Positions 1-11,780 of a DNA stretch of 64,000 nt are shown one piece after another. The DNA comes from Sparassis latifolia (taxonomy: Eukaryota > Basidiomycota > Agaricomycetes > Polyporales > Sparassidaceae). The first letter of the stretch is position 1. The number at the start of each line of letters is the position of its first letter. The notes beneath the pieces are model-generated. The model had not been told where the DNA came from and made no database searches. It saw only the letters and a program-made list of their open reading frames with translations. Location: NCBI GenBank assembly GCA_018466975.1, contig CM031557.1:1364001-1428000 (forward strand). Reading direction: 5' to 3'. The position numbers were made by a program, and so were the translations under genes.

Positions 1-12
1 ATCAGACATTCA

Positions 13-2159
13 TCACACGGACAGTAACGCTGTCCGACCTTCGAGCTTCCCCTCATATTTCTGGATATCAAAAGGGTTCCTTGTACGCGTCATTGCCGCG
101 TGGAGCATGTCAATCTCGACCTTCGTCAGTTGAGTGATGCCTTTCTTCGCGGAAGTAGGCAAGGGCAGCCTGACAACCTCAGGATAGTTGACCAATATGG
201 CTCCAGCATCAGCTAAAACTTCTAGCATCCTCTTCCACGGAAATAGGTCGGAAGTGGTGATACCAACTTTCTCCATCAATTTTCGCCCCATGGACTTGAT
301 AGATACAATTTTTTCATGTTTTGTGAGGTTTTTTGAATTGCTTTGCTGGTTCACAGGCCCAGTCGTGGTAAGTGTTGCCTTGGGTTCTGACAACGTAGCA
401 TCCTGGACATGATTCTGTAGCTTATTCGTCTGCGCCCTATTTAGGATCCCAAGAGATACATTGTTGCTTCAATAAAACAAACCGTTAAATTCCGTGCAAT
501 TTACGGTCAGATGTGACGTACTAAATATGTGCCTTCAGGTGGGAGATCAAAGTGTTGTCGTCTGAACCGCAACGCATTTCAAAAAACTGCGGTCAAGTCA
601 GAAGAGTGTTGGATGGTTGACATTGAGCACATACTCCTCTTGCTTCTTTCGTGGCGAATACGTCCGCAAGGTCAGAGTCAGCATTCGGTATGTTGCCGGC
701 CATGACAAACGCCATCTCGAAACCATATAATTTCGAATGAATCTCGGCCTGTGTCTTCAATAAGTGCCCTTCCTAGTGCAACTGAAAATTAAAGATATGC
801 GTACCAGGTGTTTTAATTGATTGAAACACTGGGTGAAATCCCGACGACGCTCGGTTGAAGTGTATCCTTGGCCAGACACGAGCTCAAACTCGTTGAATTT
901 CTCCAATAGGTTATCAACCTTGTCACCTTGTGCCATGCGAAAGAGGGAATAGCTGGATGGAAAGGCTGCACGTTCGTAGGATTTTGATCATGGAAAGAAG
1001 TATTAGTACTACTATGACGATTTGGACTAAATAGTCGAACTCCTTCACCTGGCACTGTAAATGAAAGTATCAGACTGATTCATAATGAGCACAAAGAACT
1101 TACATGAAGCAGCGTCCGAAGTATTCACATAATGTTGACAAAAGCGCTGATAAGCATGGTCGTAATGAGACGCAATGTGGTCGGATGACAGTTTGTGAGT
1201 CCATCGTGCAAGTATATTAGAAAGAGATAAACGTGTCCTTGCAGACAGCCGTTCGACTATGCTCATGATCTCTACGAAACCTTGTTGCAAAATTTGTTCA
1301 TCATCGACCTGAAACACTTGTTCGATGGGAGTGTTTTCGATGTTAGACGAAGGCAGATTCCCAGTACGAGCACCAGGAGAGGTGCTGTGTAGCCCATGAG
1401 CCTCTGAGGGCACCCAAGATGGTCCTGCAGTTGGTTCGATCCTACCTTCCTTGACGTGTCTGGCCTGGAGGTCTGATGGCATAAGGCCATGTTCGTGATG
1501 AGGGAACACTGTGCATGGATGAGACATTGACTTATGGAATGGTTTAAGGATGAAATTGAGGCATACCGAAGCTGGCGTCATTATAATGACGCATTTGCAC
1601 TGGGAGACGAGTTGAATCTCGGTCTTGAGAGGAGAGAGGAGAAGAAACAGTAGAAATCATGATGGAAGGTAGTGGAGATGTCTTGGGAGATCGCACATCA
1701 CGATTGAGGTGAGACATCCAGTGCTGCCTGAGAAAGACTTTCAGCCGCTGCATCCTCCACGTCCATGGTAGGCTCGAGCAAGGCTACGGAGTGGCGCTTC
1801 GTCCGCGTCTGGTACTAGCTCCGCGTCTACGTCCTGAGTCATTCTTACGGGAGTTCTTAATTGTACCTGGCATCTTGTCATTCACCGCTTGCGTAGCTCC
1901 TGCAGGATCTGGGGGCAAGGCGGCGCGCCGTCGTGCATTGTTTCTCGCTGATTCGCAGCTGGCAGCTTGTTTTGGGGTCTTGATAACAGTACGAAGTCGC
2001 GAGGGGTGTGTTCGGGTTCTGGATCTTGGTAACGACGACGACGTGGAGTCTGAGGTGCAGAAGGCCCATCAAGTTTTGAAACAGTGGTAGGCTCATGCGA
2101 AGACCCGATACGATGCTCTGCTGCATTGCTCTGTTTAGATTAGGCATCGTTACAGACAT
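13..2159 (-). CDS. Agaricomycete orphan-family protein, multi-exon, decayed 5' end
   Basis: Function unknown. I recognise the pattern as a family recurrent in mushroom-forming fungi, from memory only. The 3' half splices well. The terminal exon 466-13 ends in LLSV-stop and carries a conserved-looking FPWKRMLEVLADAG segment followed by NYPEVVRLP and KGITQL. It joins exon 586-522 (FFEMRCGSDDNTLISHLKA) across a 55 bp GT-AG intron, and that joins exon ~772-635 (AEIHSKLYGFEMAFVMAGN) across a 48 bp intron, all in phase. Further upstream are DKVDNLLEKFNEFE (~945-805) and the longer open stretch 1581-1045 with a helical LSLSNILARWTHKL segment. The N-terminal part (2150-1600) has a Pro/Arg-rich frame that hits TGA near 1878 and TAG near 1790, and frames change around an MDVEDAAAES segment. 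The 5' end is therefore probably broken or mis-spliced, and the proposed intron at 773-804 is unusually short. Expression status is uncertain. Confidence 0.55.
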
Positions 2160-5100
2160 CGATGGAATATTTCAGTAAATCAGCGCACCGTCATTGCAGC
2201 CACCAGTCACGTCTGTAATGCTCCGTAAGTTGACAGCAATTCATGACTGAATGCACACTCACCTCTAGCTCTAGGTAGACGAGGCACGAAATTTCCGTTA
2301 TATTCACCTGCATAGGATATGCGATGCATGGGATGATTTAGAACGATATGCGGTTTAATTTACAATGCATGAATCAGTGAGATACTGGAATATCACAGAC
2401 GATATGAAATTACCCGCAGACAGACAAATGTGGATCTAGAATAAGAGACTGTGTGACAAACGTACGACTATCGACACAGCTGGCTGGAGGTTATACCAGC
2501 CAGAAACAGTTTATGGAATACACCAACAGGACGAGGGAATGGCACATTGAGCAAACCCGAACCTTCGACAAGACTGATCGGAATCTGTCTCAACGGAACT
2601 TGATACGTAAATCTAGATATTCTGATGCCCATAATAGGGAATATGGCGTCGAAAAAACTGACATTCTAGTCGGTGAATGCTGACTGTAGTCGCAGAAGCA
2701 CTTAGAATGCCTGAATCTGGCCAAAGACCTCCGGATCGCACGGAGTGATAACGAAACTTACCATTCCACTACCCGAGGGGCCACACCTTCAAACGTGCCT
2801 AGTGCACGCGTTGTTTGAACATGATTGGAATGCTACGTACATCTCTATCGGAGTTGAAAGACAAATTGGGGATGCTGGCTTTTCTAGCCGATGGAGACCT
2901 GCTGGCGAACTTGTCACGACAGGCCATCGCATGAATGCTTCAGGGTAGCCTACAACCCTGGAGGCTTTGAATGACGTCTGCATTCACCGAAGTGCGAACT
3001 TCGACGCAGACATCAAACCTTCTGTGACGGCACTATCTGTGATTGCAAACGCCTTGTATATAAACAAGGAACAAGGGAAGATAGCTTGTCAGCGAGGTCC
3101 GCCTTCATCAAATACTGCTCGGCACGCCACTCACTGACTTGGCTGGCCATTGACTAGTGGAAGCCAAATTGACTCGTATGTCTCCCTGCTGATGCCGCAC
3201 CGGCCAAATCGTGTGCCCCTTGATATGATCAGGCAATAGTTGTCAGTGATGTCGCGTACATGAACACGCTGGGCTCTGTTGGGATCCTTTGTCCGTCAGT
3301 ACTTCAGTTGTCAAACACGGATAGGTAGCCATTCAGAAAAGGCTTAGCAATCGTATATTCGTAATAAGCAGAGGCTCAGCGTTCAGCGGAGGATGCACTC
3401 CTTAATGCTTCAGATTCAGAAGCCGGAAAGGTTGCGATGGCTTAGGTCATTTCTTAGCAATATTAATGGAACGACGTTGCCATATGCCGGGACGTCGTCC
3501 TTTTGCCAACGCGGTTTGAGGAAATTGATATGCATGAATACAAGGCCTGACATGGTCTGCCAGGGCACACTTGCAACCCCTGTGAAGGAAGTCAGTGTTA
3601 TAGTCGTCGACTCAAATCATAGTACATTCCCTACTATCATCGCCAACGAAAAACACACCACAATCGAAACCAATATCGAGTAAGTATCACAGACTAGTGC
3701 GCACCAAAATGAACGATGACAATAGACTATGAACGACCAGATGTAGAAATCACCACGGTCATTCTAGTGTTCGTGTGTCCATTGTGAAAGTTTCATAAGT
3801 AGCCGGCATTTTGCGCCTTCTGGGCTCTAGCGACACTCGCGGAGACAGGGAAGCCTTGCGCCGCAAATCGGACCATCGGCTTCACGTGAGTTGCCTGTTA
3901 TACCAACGCAGGAACAGCCTGAGGAGCGGTTCCTGCAGCGACTACCGGAGGCTGAACGGCATAATGAGGAGATTATATCTATGTCCCTGGGCTGTGGTGG
4001 TCACCGCGCGGTACCTTCCCACGGCGGCCGGTGCCCTGGTATATGCCGCTGGTGACCGTAACGCACCGTATGCCGCTCGGAAGATCCCGAACCATGTTAC
4101 TGACCCTGGCCAATCGCTCAACGCTCAGGCCTCAGGTTCAACGCTGGCCATGGACACCGTGGACGCTTCATCAACGCTCATTGCCCTGGTAATCTAGCCG
4201 ACGATATCAAGACTGCAACCGCTTAGCGAGTAACAGTCGCCTTCTTCCTTTTTCGGATGGTCAAACCTCATGTCGGCCGCACCGGTCGTTTCCTCACGCC
4301 TAGCGGCACTCACGCCGCCTTCGATGCGCAATATTTCAGACATTATACAACCCGCCATCAGTTCTAACTGGAGCAAAATATCTCCCGCGCACACAAAGCG
4401 ATCAGACGTGGAAGCGCCCGCGTTCTAACGCAAGTGCGCGTTCGCTCCCAGAGTCTCGTGGCGGTACCCTCCCGAGTCCATCATTTGCCCTCCCGAGTCC
4501 ACTGACTGCCCCCACGCCCAAAGCGGATAGCCGCGTATGCAGAGCGGCGGAGTGTGCGCTTTGACCTGAGAAGATGCGCGCTCGGCTGCCGACTTACAGG
4601 CTCCGCCGAGTGAGTGGTACTAACCCATAGTATTGTTCTGCTCAAACGCCGAGTCAGCACGATGAGCGGAGCTGGGCGAGCTATCTCGCCAACCTGGTCC
4701 CTTATCTGCTCTAGTTTCCGGGAACGTTCTCTCCCACTGGCACTGGCAGTTCTCACCGAGATTAATAGTTGTGGCATAAATTCATCGCACTCATCGATTT
4801 CCCGGTTCTCACGCATAAGTCGAGATTCGACTTGGGACGCCGTGACGGTATCTAATTTGCACTTCCAAAACATCACAGTCTGTGACAGCGATTCTTAAGT
4901 TAATACTATTCATTACTCCTAGATTGACCGTGCTAGAAGTTCCTTTGACTCTCCATCGAATGCGCCGACGCCTCATGCTAACATTTTACTTGTCAAACAC
5001 CGTAGTGATCATAAAATCCGGGCGCCAACGATTGGCAGACGGTAGCAGGTTTCGTCGACCCATACGCCCGCTTATATCGGCCGCCTTTCGACAGTGTGAC

Positions 5101-6070
5101 ATGTGGCTACGAAGGATGGCGTGATCCTCCGGTGCTAAATTGGTCCGAATATACGGAGGACACTCGTCTTCTTACAGTGGCTTTGCGTCGGCTGAATTGC
5201 CGCGTGTTTTCTCCCTACTCTTTTCACTCACTATACATTGATTTCGACCCTTAGAACTGTACAGTTATGAAGAATAATAATGGTAATAGTGTTAACTTTT
5301 TCATTACTCCATAGCTGGACTAAACTCGAATGTCTATCTGCTCCCGCGGAACATCTAGTTCACCCTTGGAACGTCATTTTTTGGCGGAGAAGGTCTCTTA
5401 CGCATGTGTGTCCCTTCTATCTTCTTCGCAGGGATCTGCAACTGATCTCACTTGGCAGCATGATTGCGCAGAATAATTGACAGTCCAGCCAGCTTGCGAT
5501 CGTCGGTCAGCTATTCTTTTCTGATTTAGGGGAGGAATGCACTCAGCTCAGGGACAGAATGACAATTGAAATCTACATTATCCGCACGCATCCATATTCA
5601 ATTTGAGTCGAGGTTGTGTGAGTCGAAGGTATGTCTTCAAAGGCGGCGAACGAGCCCTTTATACTTATGAGCTGGTCCGACCGTTGCCATTAATTATCGC
5701 AGCACGCTCGTTTCGGGAATGCACCTATCGCTGCGGCTGCCACGGTGAGATGAAATATCGCTGGGAAAAGCTTGATCATAACTTCTACGGAGGTAGATTC
5801 TAACGTATAGTCGCGGGTCATGACTCATAGAACACAAGAACGAAGGCATGACGGTCTTTCGGCCCCGTTCAATGTATCTGCAACGTACCATGAATTGACA
5901 GCTATCTCACTAGCGTATTCTCAGCTCACTGTAACTGGAAGCATGATTCCCCTTCAGCCCACCTAAATACAAGACGTGGTACATCCAATGATTTGGAGAG
6001 TAGACGATTTCGTTCGCCAGGCACAAATACATCAGACACCATGGAACAAGACGAGAGATGGATTTACCTC
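2160..6070. other. gene-poor stretch
   Basis: I see no gene I can support. Short open frames occur on both strands, but none shows a recognisable motif, splice-linked continuation or domain. The only clear structure is one copy of a duplicated 118 bp segment at 4128-4245. Confidence 0.5.
4128..4245 (+). repeat. 118 bp direct repeat, copy A
   Basis: This segment recurs at 7056-7173 in the same orientation with four differences by eye. Flanks are unrelated, and no terminal inverted repeats were seen. It could be a fragment of a dispersed element. Three of the four differences are C in this copy and T in the other, each in a CGCT context. Confidence 0.85.
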
Positions 6071-6661
6071 TCAAGCTGAGGTGTTTCTGTGTGCCAAGGA
6101 AATCTTGTTCGCTGTTCTGGAGCTGGTGTGTGCTGATTTGGAACCCTGTTGCTGCATCCCTGTCGTCTCGCGAGTCTTCGTACGATGAATCGTTGGCTGC
6201 TGCATTGAGGTCATCATTCGAAGTCTCGTGCTCGCAAGCGATGCCTGCGGATCGTTCAGCAGAGTTTTTATTCTGTCGAGTCTAACAATAAGCTGCATAC
6301 ATAAAAAAGAATGGATGAAACAGACCCCCTCATTCGGTACGTCGTAGTTGTTATTCATGCACCTCCGCTTGGGGACTTGCTCTTGGCTATCTCTGGCTAA
6401 GGTGGATCCGGATGCTCCCTGGTGATCGCGTTCGCGTTTGCATAGGAAGGATGAACTGTTCTCGTGTCTCCGTGCAGGAGCAGGATTGTCGAGACCTCTT
6501 TGGCCCGCAATAAACTCAGTGAACGTCTGGGTGATCTTCGCGCGATACGCGGCATGGGAGTACCAGGTTGAGCGAGATACCAGCCTCTCCACTCCATCGC
6601 AGTGTTCCTTGCAGTTGCAGTAGCCGTCGTAGCCTGCTGATAATCTCGGTTCCGTTTGCAT
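6071..6661 (-). CDS. transposon-associated ORF with CxC...C cluster, fragment
   Basis: This open frame continues upstream to 6796; the methionine at 6661 gives about 196 aa. Near its start it has GYDGYCNCKEHCDGVERLVS followed by RSTWYSHAAYRAKI. I associate this Cys/His-rich N-terminal pattern with basidiomycete DNA-transposon ORFs of the Plavaka/KDZ type, from memory and not tested. The rest is low in recognisable content, and no transposase core follows on this strand, so it is likely a relic or an isolated first exon. Neighbours are the gene-poor stretch and an orphan gene on the other strand. Confidence 0.4.
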   Translation of the reverse strand: MQTEPRLSAGYDGYCNCKEHCDGVERLVSRSTWYSHAAYRAKITQTFTEFIAGQRGLDNPAPARRHENSSSFLCKRERDHQGASGSTLARDSQEQVPKRRCMNNNYDVPNEGVCFIHSFLCMQLIVRLDRIKTLLNDPQASLASTRLRMMTSMQQPTIHRTKTRETTGMQQQGSKSAHTSSRTANKISLAHRNTSA

Positions 6662-6796
6662 GGTTGCACTCAGATGCGTAAGCACGGTTAGAGCAGAAAA
6701 CTGAAGTGATATTGAAGGTACTATAGTAGTCGAGAGACGAGGTGGGACACGTCGATGGCGCGTCGACTGCACCGACAGTAGGAGGGCTAGCGACAC

Positions 6797-7659
6797 TAGA
6801 GTAAAACTTTTGGACGTGTCGGTGTGCTCTCCGGGATTATGTCATGGTCCTAGCATCTGCGACAGTTTGTTCCAGGACAGAGAAACCTTACATGACTAGT
6901 AATTCAAAAACGTGCTGCTAAGAACAGGCTGAGAAGGCGATGTCAAGTCATATATAAGCGCCGAGTCTGTCGCATCTTCTATAAGCTTAGATCTCCTCCG
7001 ACTTATTCCGCTTGTCGTGGTTTGTATCCGTTCCGGACAGACGGGTTTTTGACTGGGCCTCAGGTTCAACGTTGGCCATGGACACCGTGGACGCTTCATC
7101 AACGTTCATTGCCCTGGTAATCTAGCCGACGATATCAAGACTGCAACCGTTTAGCGAGTAACAGTCGACTTCTCTGACAACGTCGTTTCGCATCCAGAAT
7201 ATACGTATATCTTTTACATTCCCAGCAACGCTCTTCGTAAATATGCATTTCTTCGATCATTTACGCTTACTTGAAGCCTGTTTGACTAATTCGGTAAATA
7301 GTCCCAAAACTAGTGATGATTTGTGATAGCGAGACCTCCACAACCATCCTGGTATGTCACTTGGAGAATACCTGCCGCGGGATTGTGCCTGCAGTTGGTG
7401 GTCAGCAAACGTTTTGTTACTGTGTGCATTGTCAGGTGGCTGTCATTCACCGGCCAATAAAAGACCATCCCTATCAAGATCCGATTCACTGACGTTCGGT
7501 GTCACTCAGCGACACTTGATGTTATACATACTTCCACCTCTCACACTCACCATCACTGACCGCCTCCCTGACCGCATCCCATCTGCGCCTCCCAAGTCTC
7601 AAAAGTTCCTCCAACCATCTGTAAACGAACATTCCGTATTTAGGCTTCACTTCCCTTTG
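6797..7659. other. intergenic, contains second repeat copy
   Basis: No gene supported. It holds copy B of the 118 bp repeat and the presumed upstream region of the plus-strand orphan gene that starts near 7660. Confidence 0.5.
7056..7173 (+). repeat. 118 bp direct repeat, copy B
   Basis: Matches 4128-4245 over its whole length with four substitutions. Three of the four CGCT tetranucleotides of copy A read CGTT here. Confidence 0.85.
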
Positions 7660-9471
7660 ATGGCATCAACCGCATCAACTGCACTGACTGCAAATGCGCC
7701 CAGTTTTCACGAGAGCCAGGCCAGTAATGCTCCCCTTTGCTAAGTTGCTTTATCCTTACAATCATCACGTGTAGGAAACTATTTCCCTTCCCTCTGAAAA
7801 GCTGGCGAACGGCGAATGGTGCACCACGCAATTCTATCTGTAAGCTCAGGCCTACCATATTTTCAGTCAGGGAAGTGAGCCCATTTAATTCAGGCCAGAC
7901 ATGCGGGCCTCCGAGTTGCTAGATCTTATAAAGCGGTGGGATATTCCAAAGCCAGGAAGACGGAATAAAAATTCCTACAAGGAAGCTTTGCGGGCTTTCA
8001 GCAAGAATAAGGAAGCTTGGGACACGTGCGTGCGAATTTGTCTTCCGAGAGTAGTTCGTTCAATGTGGTAACCCTGTAGCTACAAGACGACACCTGCAGT
8101 CCGAAAGCATAAAGGCCCCAGGAAACCTGCAAGCGCTGATGATGCGGGGGCTTCAGGCAAAGGAACACCAAAACGTGTAAAAACGTCTGCTCGTCGGCGG
8201 CAAGAAAACATAGCGAAGCGTACTGATCCACCTCCGTCTACGGGGAGATCAGCGGACTTGAGGACGCAAAAAGATATCGACGCGTTCTCTGACTGGGTAT
8301 GTCCATTATTCCATGGCTACAAGACTTTTCTTTGACGCTTGTTATTCTCTGAGGCGTATAGTATCGTCGCTGCCACCACGCTGGTTCCAGATCAGCAAGT
8401 TGCGCCAGCACTTGAGGATTCCGTGGCCCAAATTAATTCATTGCAGTCAACATCAGGGCCTCTTAATAGGACCATTCAACGCAGCGCTCAGGTCCCTACA
8501 GCCCTGGTACCTTGCGGCGCCGACGAGAAATCTGCTGTCCTTCCACTAGTCGATCAACTCTTGAAGAGAGTCGAGGGTTTGTGCCAGACTATCCAAACAT
8601 ACCGCGGCTTCGCTCCTGGCCCTAATAATCCATTTTCACTTCATCACCGTCAGCCCTCCTACCCTGATCTGACTCCCGCATCCTATTTGTCACATTATCA
8701 GCATGGACGAGTGCAGGAACATCAATTTCCATACTTAGCAGAGAGACCGTCTCCTCTTAATCCAGATTGCACTACCGCCGTTCCGCGGTCTGTTCCTGCG
8801 CAAATACCGTTGTGCGCAACAGCCCTAATAAGCGTGAGACTCGCGAGCGGCGTACTTCATTTTTATCCACACGACATTCCTGATCCTCCTGCAATCACTT
8901 TTGTGCATGATCTCGATGGGTTGAACCGTATGTGGGATGACACCTCATCCTTTTGGGACCTATCGTCGCCTCTGCGCATCTTAGGCGTAAGCATTGCATT
9001 GAAATATTGGCCGAAAATTTATCAGTATCGATCAAATACTCAGTGGACGGGTATTAAGCAGCGCTGGTCACAGTGGAAGGTGTGTACTGAGATCATCTAC
9101 GAAGAGTCTATTAAGTCACCAAAGGTTTCTAGTTTCTAGTGGCGGAATACCGTCGCTTTCAACCCGACGGCTTCTGGGAGAGATATTCTGACAATGGACG
9201 AAGGCAATCCGTCACGAGAATACTAGACTCCCTCACAACAATGCGTGGCGAAGAGGACGAAAATTTAGCCCAACGAGCGAAAGAAGAATATGGGCTGGAA
9301 TTTGCCAAGTCATTTTCGTACCGCAAAAGTGGCGAGACGCTTCCTCGTGTCATGGTGAAGCCATCAGCTATTGCCAAGAGGTATCTACAGCTTCAGGCTC
9401 AAACAGCCAGAACTCACATACAGGCTGCTGGCCACGTTGTGTTCCCAAAAGTTGCTAACACGGGCCAGTAG
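7660..9471 (+). CDS. Agaricomycete orphan-family protein, about 500 aa, five or six exons
   Basis: Function unknown; I recognise the family pattern from mushroom genomes but know no role. Supported exons are 7775-7839, 7894-8025, 8080-8296, 8354-9079 and 9133-9471. Their introns are 53-57 bp, GT-AG and mutually in phase, giving 493 codons including the stop. Exon 7894-8025 carries DMRASELLDLIKRWDIPKPG. Exon 8080-8296 is Lys/Arg-rich (possible nuclear targeting). Exon 8354-9079 ends IKQRWSQWK and continues in 9133-9471 as FLVAEYRRFQPDGFWERYSD and later MVKPSAIAKRYLQL. The start is unsettled. An ATG at 7660 opens a Ser/Thr/Ala-rich frame, but its junction to 7775 is one base out of phase, so either an upstream exon is missed or there is an indel. 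The rest of the frame is unbroken, unlike the decayed genes elsewhere in the window. Confidence 0.65.
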
Positions 9472-11780
9472 CAGCACATCACCGGAGCCATTAAACTGCA
9501 ACTCGTCTAGCTTTAGAACCGCCGTATACGTATATTGATTAGCTGGAGTTTTCTAGCCGTCCTCGTGAGGCACTGAAAATATGTAGGAATTTTGGATGCT
9601 ACTTCCGTTGCCAAATTCCTTGAAAATTCATCTGTGTGTAGGTCTTGTTTCACCCTCATATCTGAACTTCGATATACGTATGGACAGCGTCCGGCCTCTC
9701 CTGCTCCTGTTAACCATCAACTCCCTTCCCTAGTCCTGCTACTGAGTCTATGCTTACCATCTCTGATTGATACGATATGTACCATGTTTATGTACTGCTG
9801 GGACATGAAACATGGATTTTATCTTGCATCCACTCCAGAGCAGCCACGTCGAGTGCAGCGCGTACGGCGCGAAGTGTCTTGGGAAACCTAGAACCCCGGA
9901 AAGACCACGGAAGAGTTTATCTTTGTTGTTTTAGTGTAGACGCTCTTGATTGCAGGTCTTTGCGTCAAGACTAGTGAGGTAACCAGGACATATCTACCCT
10001 CATGATGCTTCGCTCGTCTGGATTTCGAGACTTGATGAACTTTAGATTTATACCATTTCTGACGGGACCGACACAGGCGCGGTTGCTCGCGCCGAAACGT
10101 TTGCACAACAGGTCACTGGACGCCGCTTTGTAACTCGATCTTTTCCCTCAAACCGTCTCACTATCCTAATCTGAGCAGAGTGCCCATGGACAACAATAAT
10201 TCTATAGAGGAAACTTCAGAAAGGTGTCGAAAGTCTGCAGCACCAGGCAGGGTTTGTTAGGAGGCGGGTCAGATTGTATCACGATGCAGGGTGCTGTAAA
10301 GGGCAGGCGACGTGGTTTATATTTGCAACTCAAAGCCTTTCAGAGGTGGCTATACATATCATGGCAGACTCCTGCTGGGGTTTACAGACATAGGTAGATG
10401 AACTGTGTTTTGATGCAGAGAGTCTACATGCTGGACGTGTTGAGCTACACAAGACCACAAGTCCAGCCCATCATTGAGGTAATGAAGTACGTACATGGCT
10501 TGCGACCACTGCGACATGATAGAGTCCGTGTGGCAGAATGCACACGGATCAGGTGGTAAGTGTAGGTCACGGAAGGTAATCACAGGAACGCGCTGGCCCA
10601 TGCCTTGTAAACCTTGAGCTGCTAAGTTTCAAAGCGGGCGAGGAACTGATGCGGTGGGGCCAACACGATACCTCTTGTACAGTATGGCGTAGAAAAGAGA
10701 GACCTCTTCGTACGCCCTTCGGCTGGGATCTGTCAGAGCTAACGAGGTGTCCCGGTAGAACTCCGCGAAAGATTGTCCCAGAACGAAAAAGTCTACGGTA
10801 AGATATATGACGTCAATAGAAACAAAACGACGCCGGGGCAGCGACGTTGCTTCCCGAGAACGTGCATGGACAAATTGCTTGCGGAATTGACACCGCGGCG
10901 CACAACACAGCAGTCCGAAGACAGTGATCACGTGTGAGTATGAGCGGCATCTGTTATGTGAGGACCCTCCAAAAGATCGCACATCGACTCTGAATTGAAG
11001 CGCCATAGGACAAACCGGTGGGTATATGGGTGATCGGACAGATGCCGCGTGTAGTTGTGACCTTGCAGTGCGTTGGCGAGTGACGCCGAGTATGTGATGT
11101 TGGGGAATGATCTACTGACAGCCAGGTGGCCCACAGCCCTCGACTAGTACGACATCAGAATACCTGTGGCAAAATGGTGCGCACGAGGAGAGTGGTACGA
11201 GACGATTGGAGGGAATGTCTTCGTATGCGTCCGGTTTGTACTCGTGATTCTGGTCATCAGTCGGTGGAAATGATGCGCTGTTGGTAATGATTCGGAGATG
11301 TAGTCCACGTTCTCCAGAAAGGCTACGAGCAATGGGGAGATCACCGAGGACATTTGGTATACACTATATCTTGGAGAAGTCCATTGGTTGATTGACAGTC
11401 AATGTCTCTAGATACTTGCTAGCGTTTCAAGCCTGGTTCCGATGGAGATATGACTATGTCGTCAGCTGCATCGACTGCGATAGCGACCACGGGAGACTCA
11501 ACTGGAGACAAAAAGTAGCCCCGGAGCACGTCTTCCAAAGCGGGGTCAACGGCCGTCAGATCAAGTTCAAAGAATACGTCCTCATCTGTTGTGGGCAACA
11601 TTTATTCGTTGGTTTGTCTTCCTTGTATTCGTCTCAGATCATGTGGCACGCGACCAATCACTCCATCGTCGAAGAAAGAGAATAACGGAGCGGGCATATT
11701 ATCTTAGACCCTTGCGGCTTGTATTTTTTCCCATGTTTTTTTCTCCGAGTCTTTAGTGCAGTACTCTTGCTATGTTCGGA
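9472..11780. other. stretch with unassigned minus-strand ORFs
   Basis: Several short minus-strand frames between 10359 and 11601 have protein-like composition, for example 10359-10601 and 11419-11601 (acidic, LPTTDEDVFFELDLTAVDPA). I cannot connect them by convincing splice sites or name a family. One decayed gene is possible. Nothing is seen on the plus strand. Confidence 0.35.
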
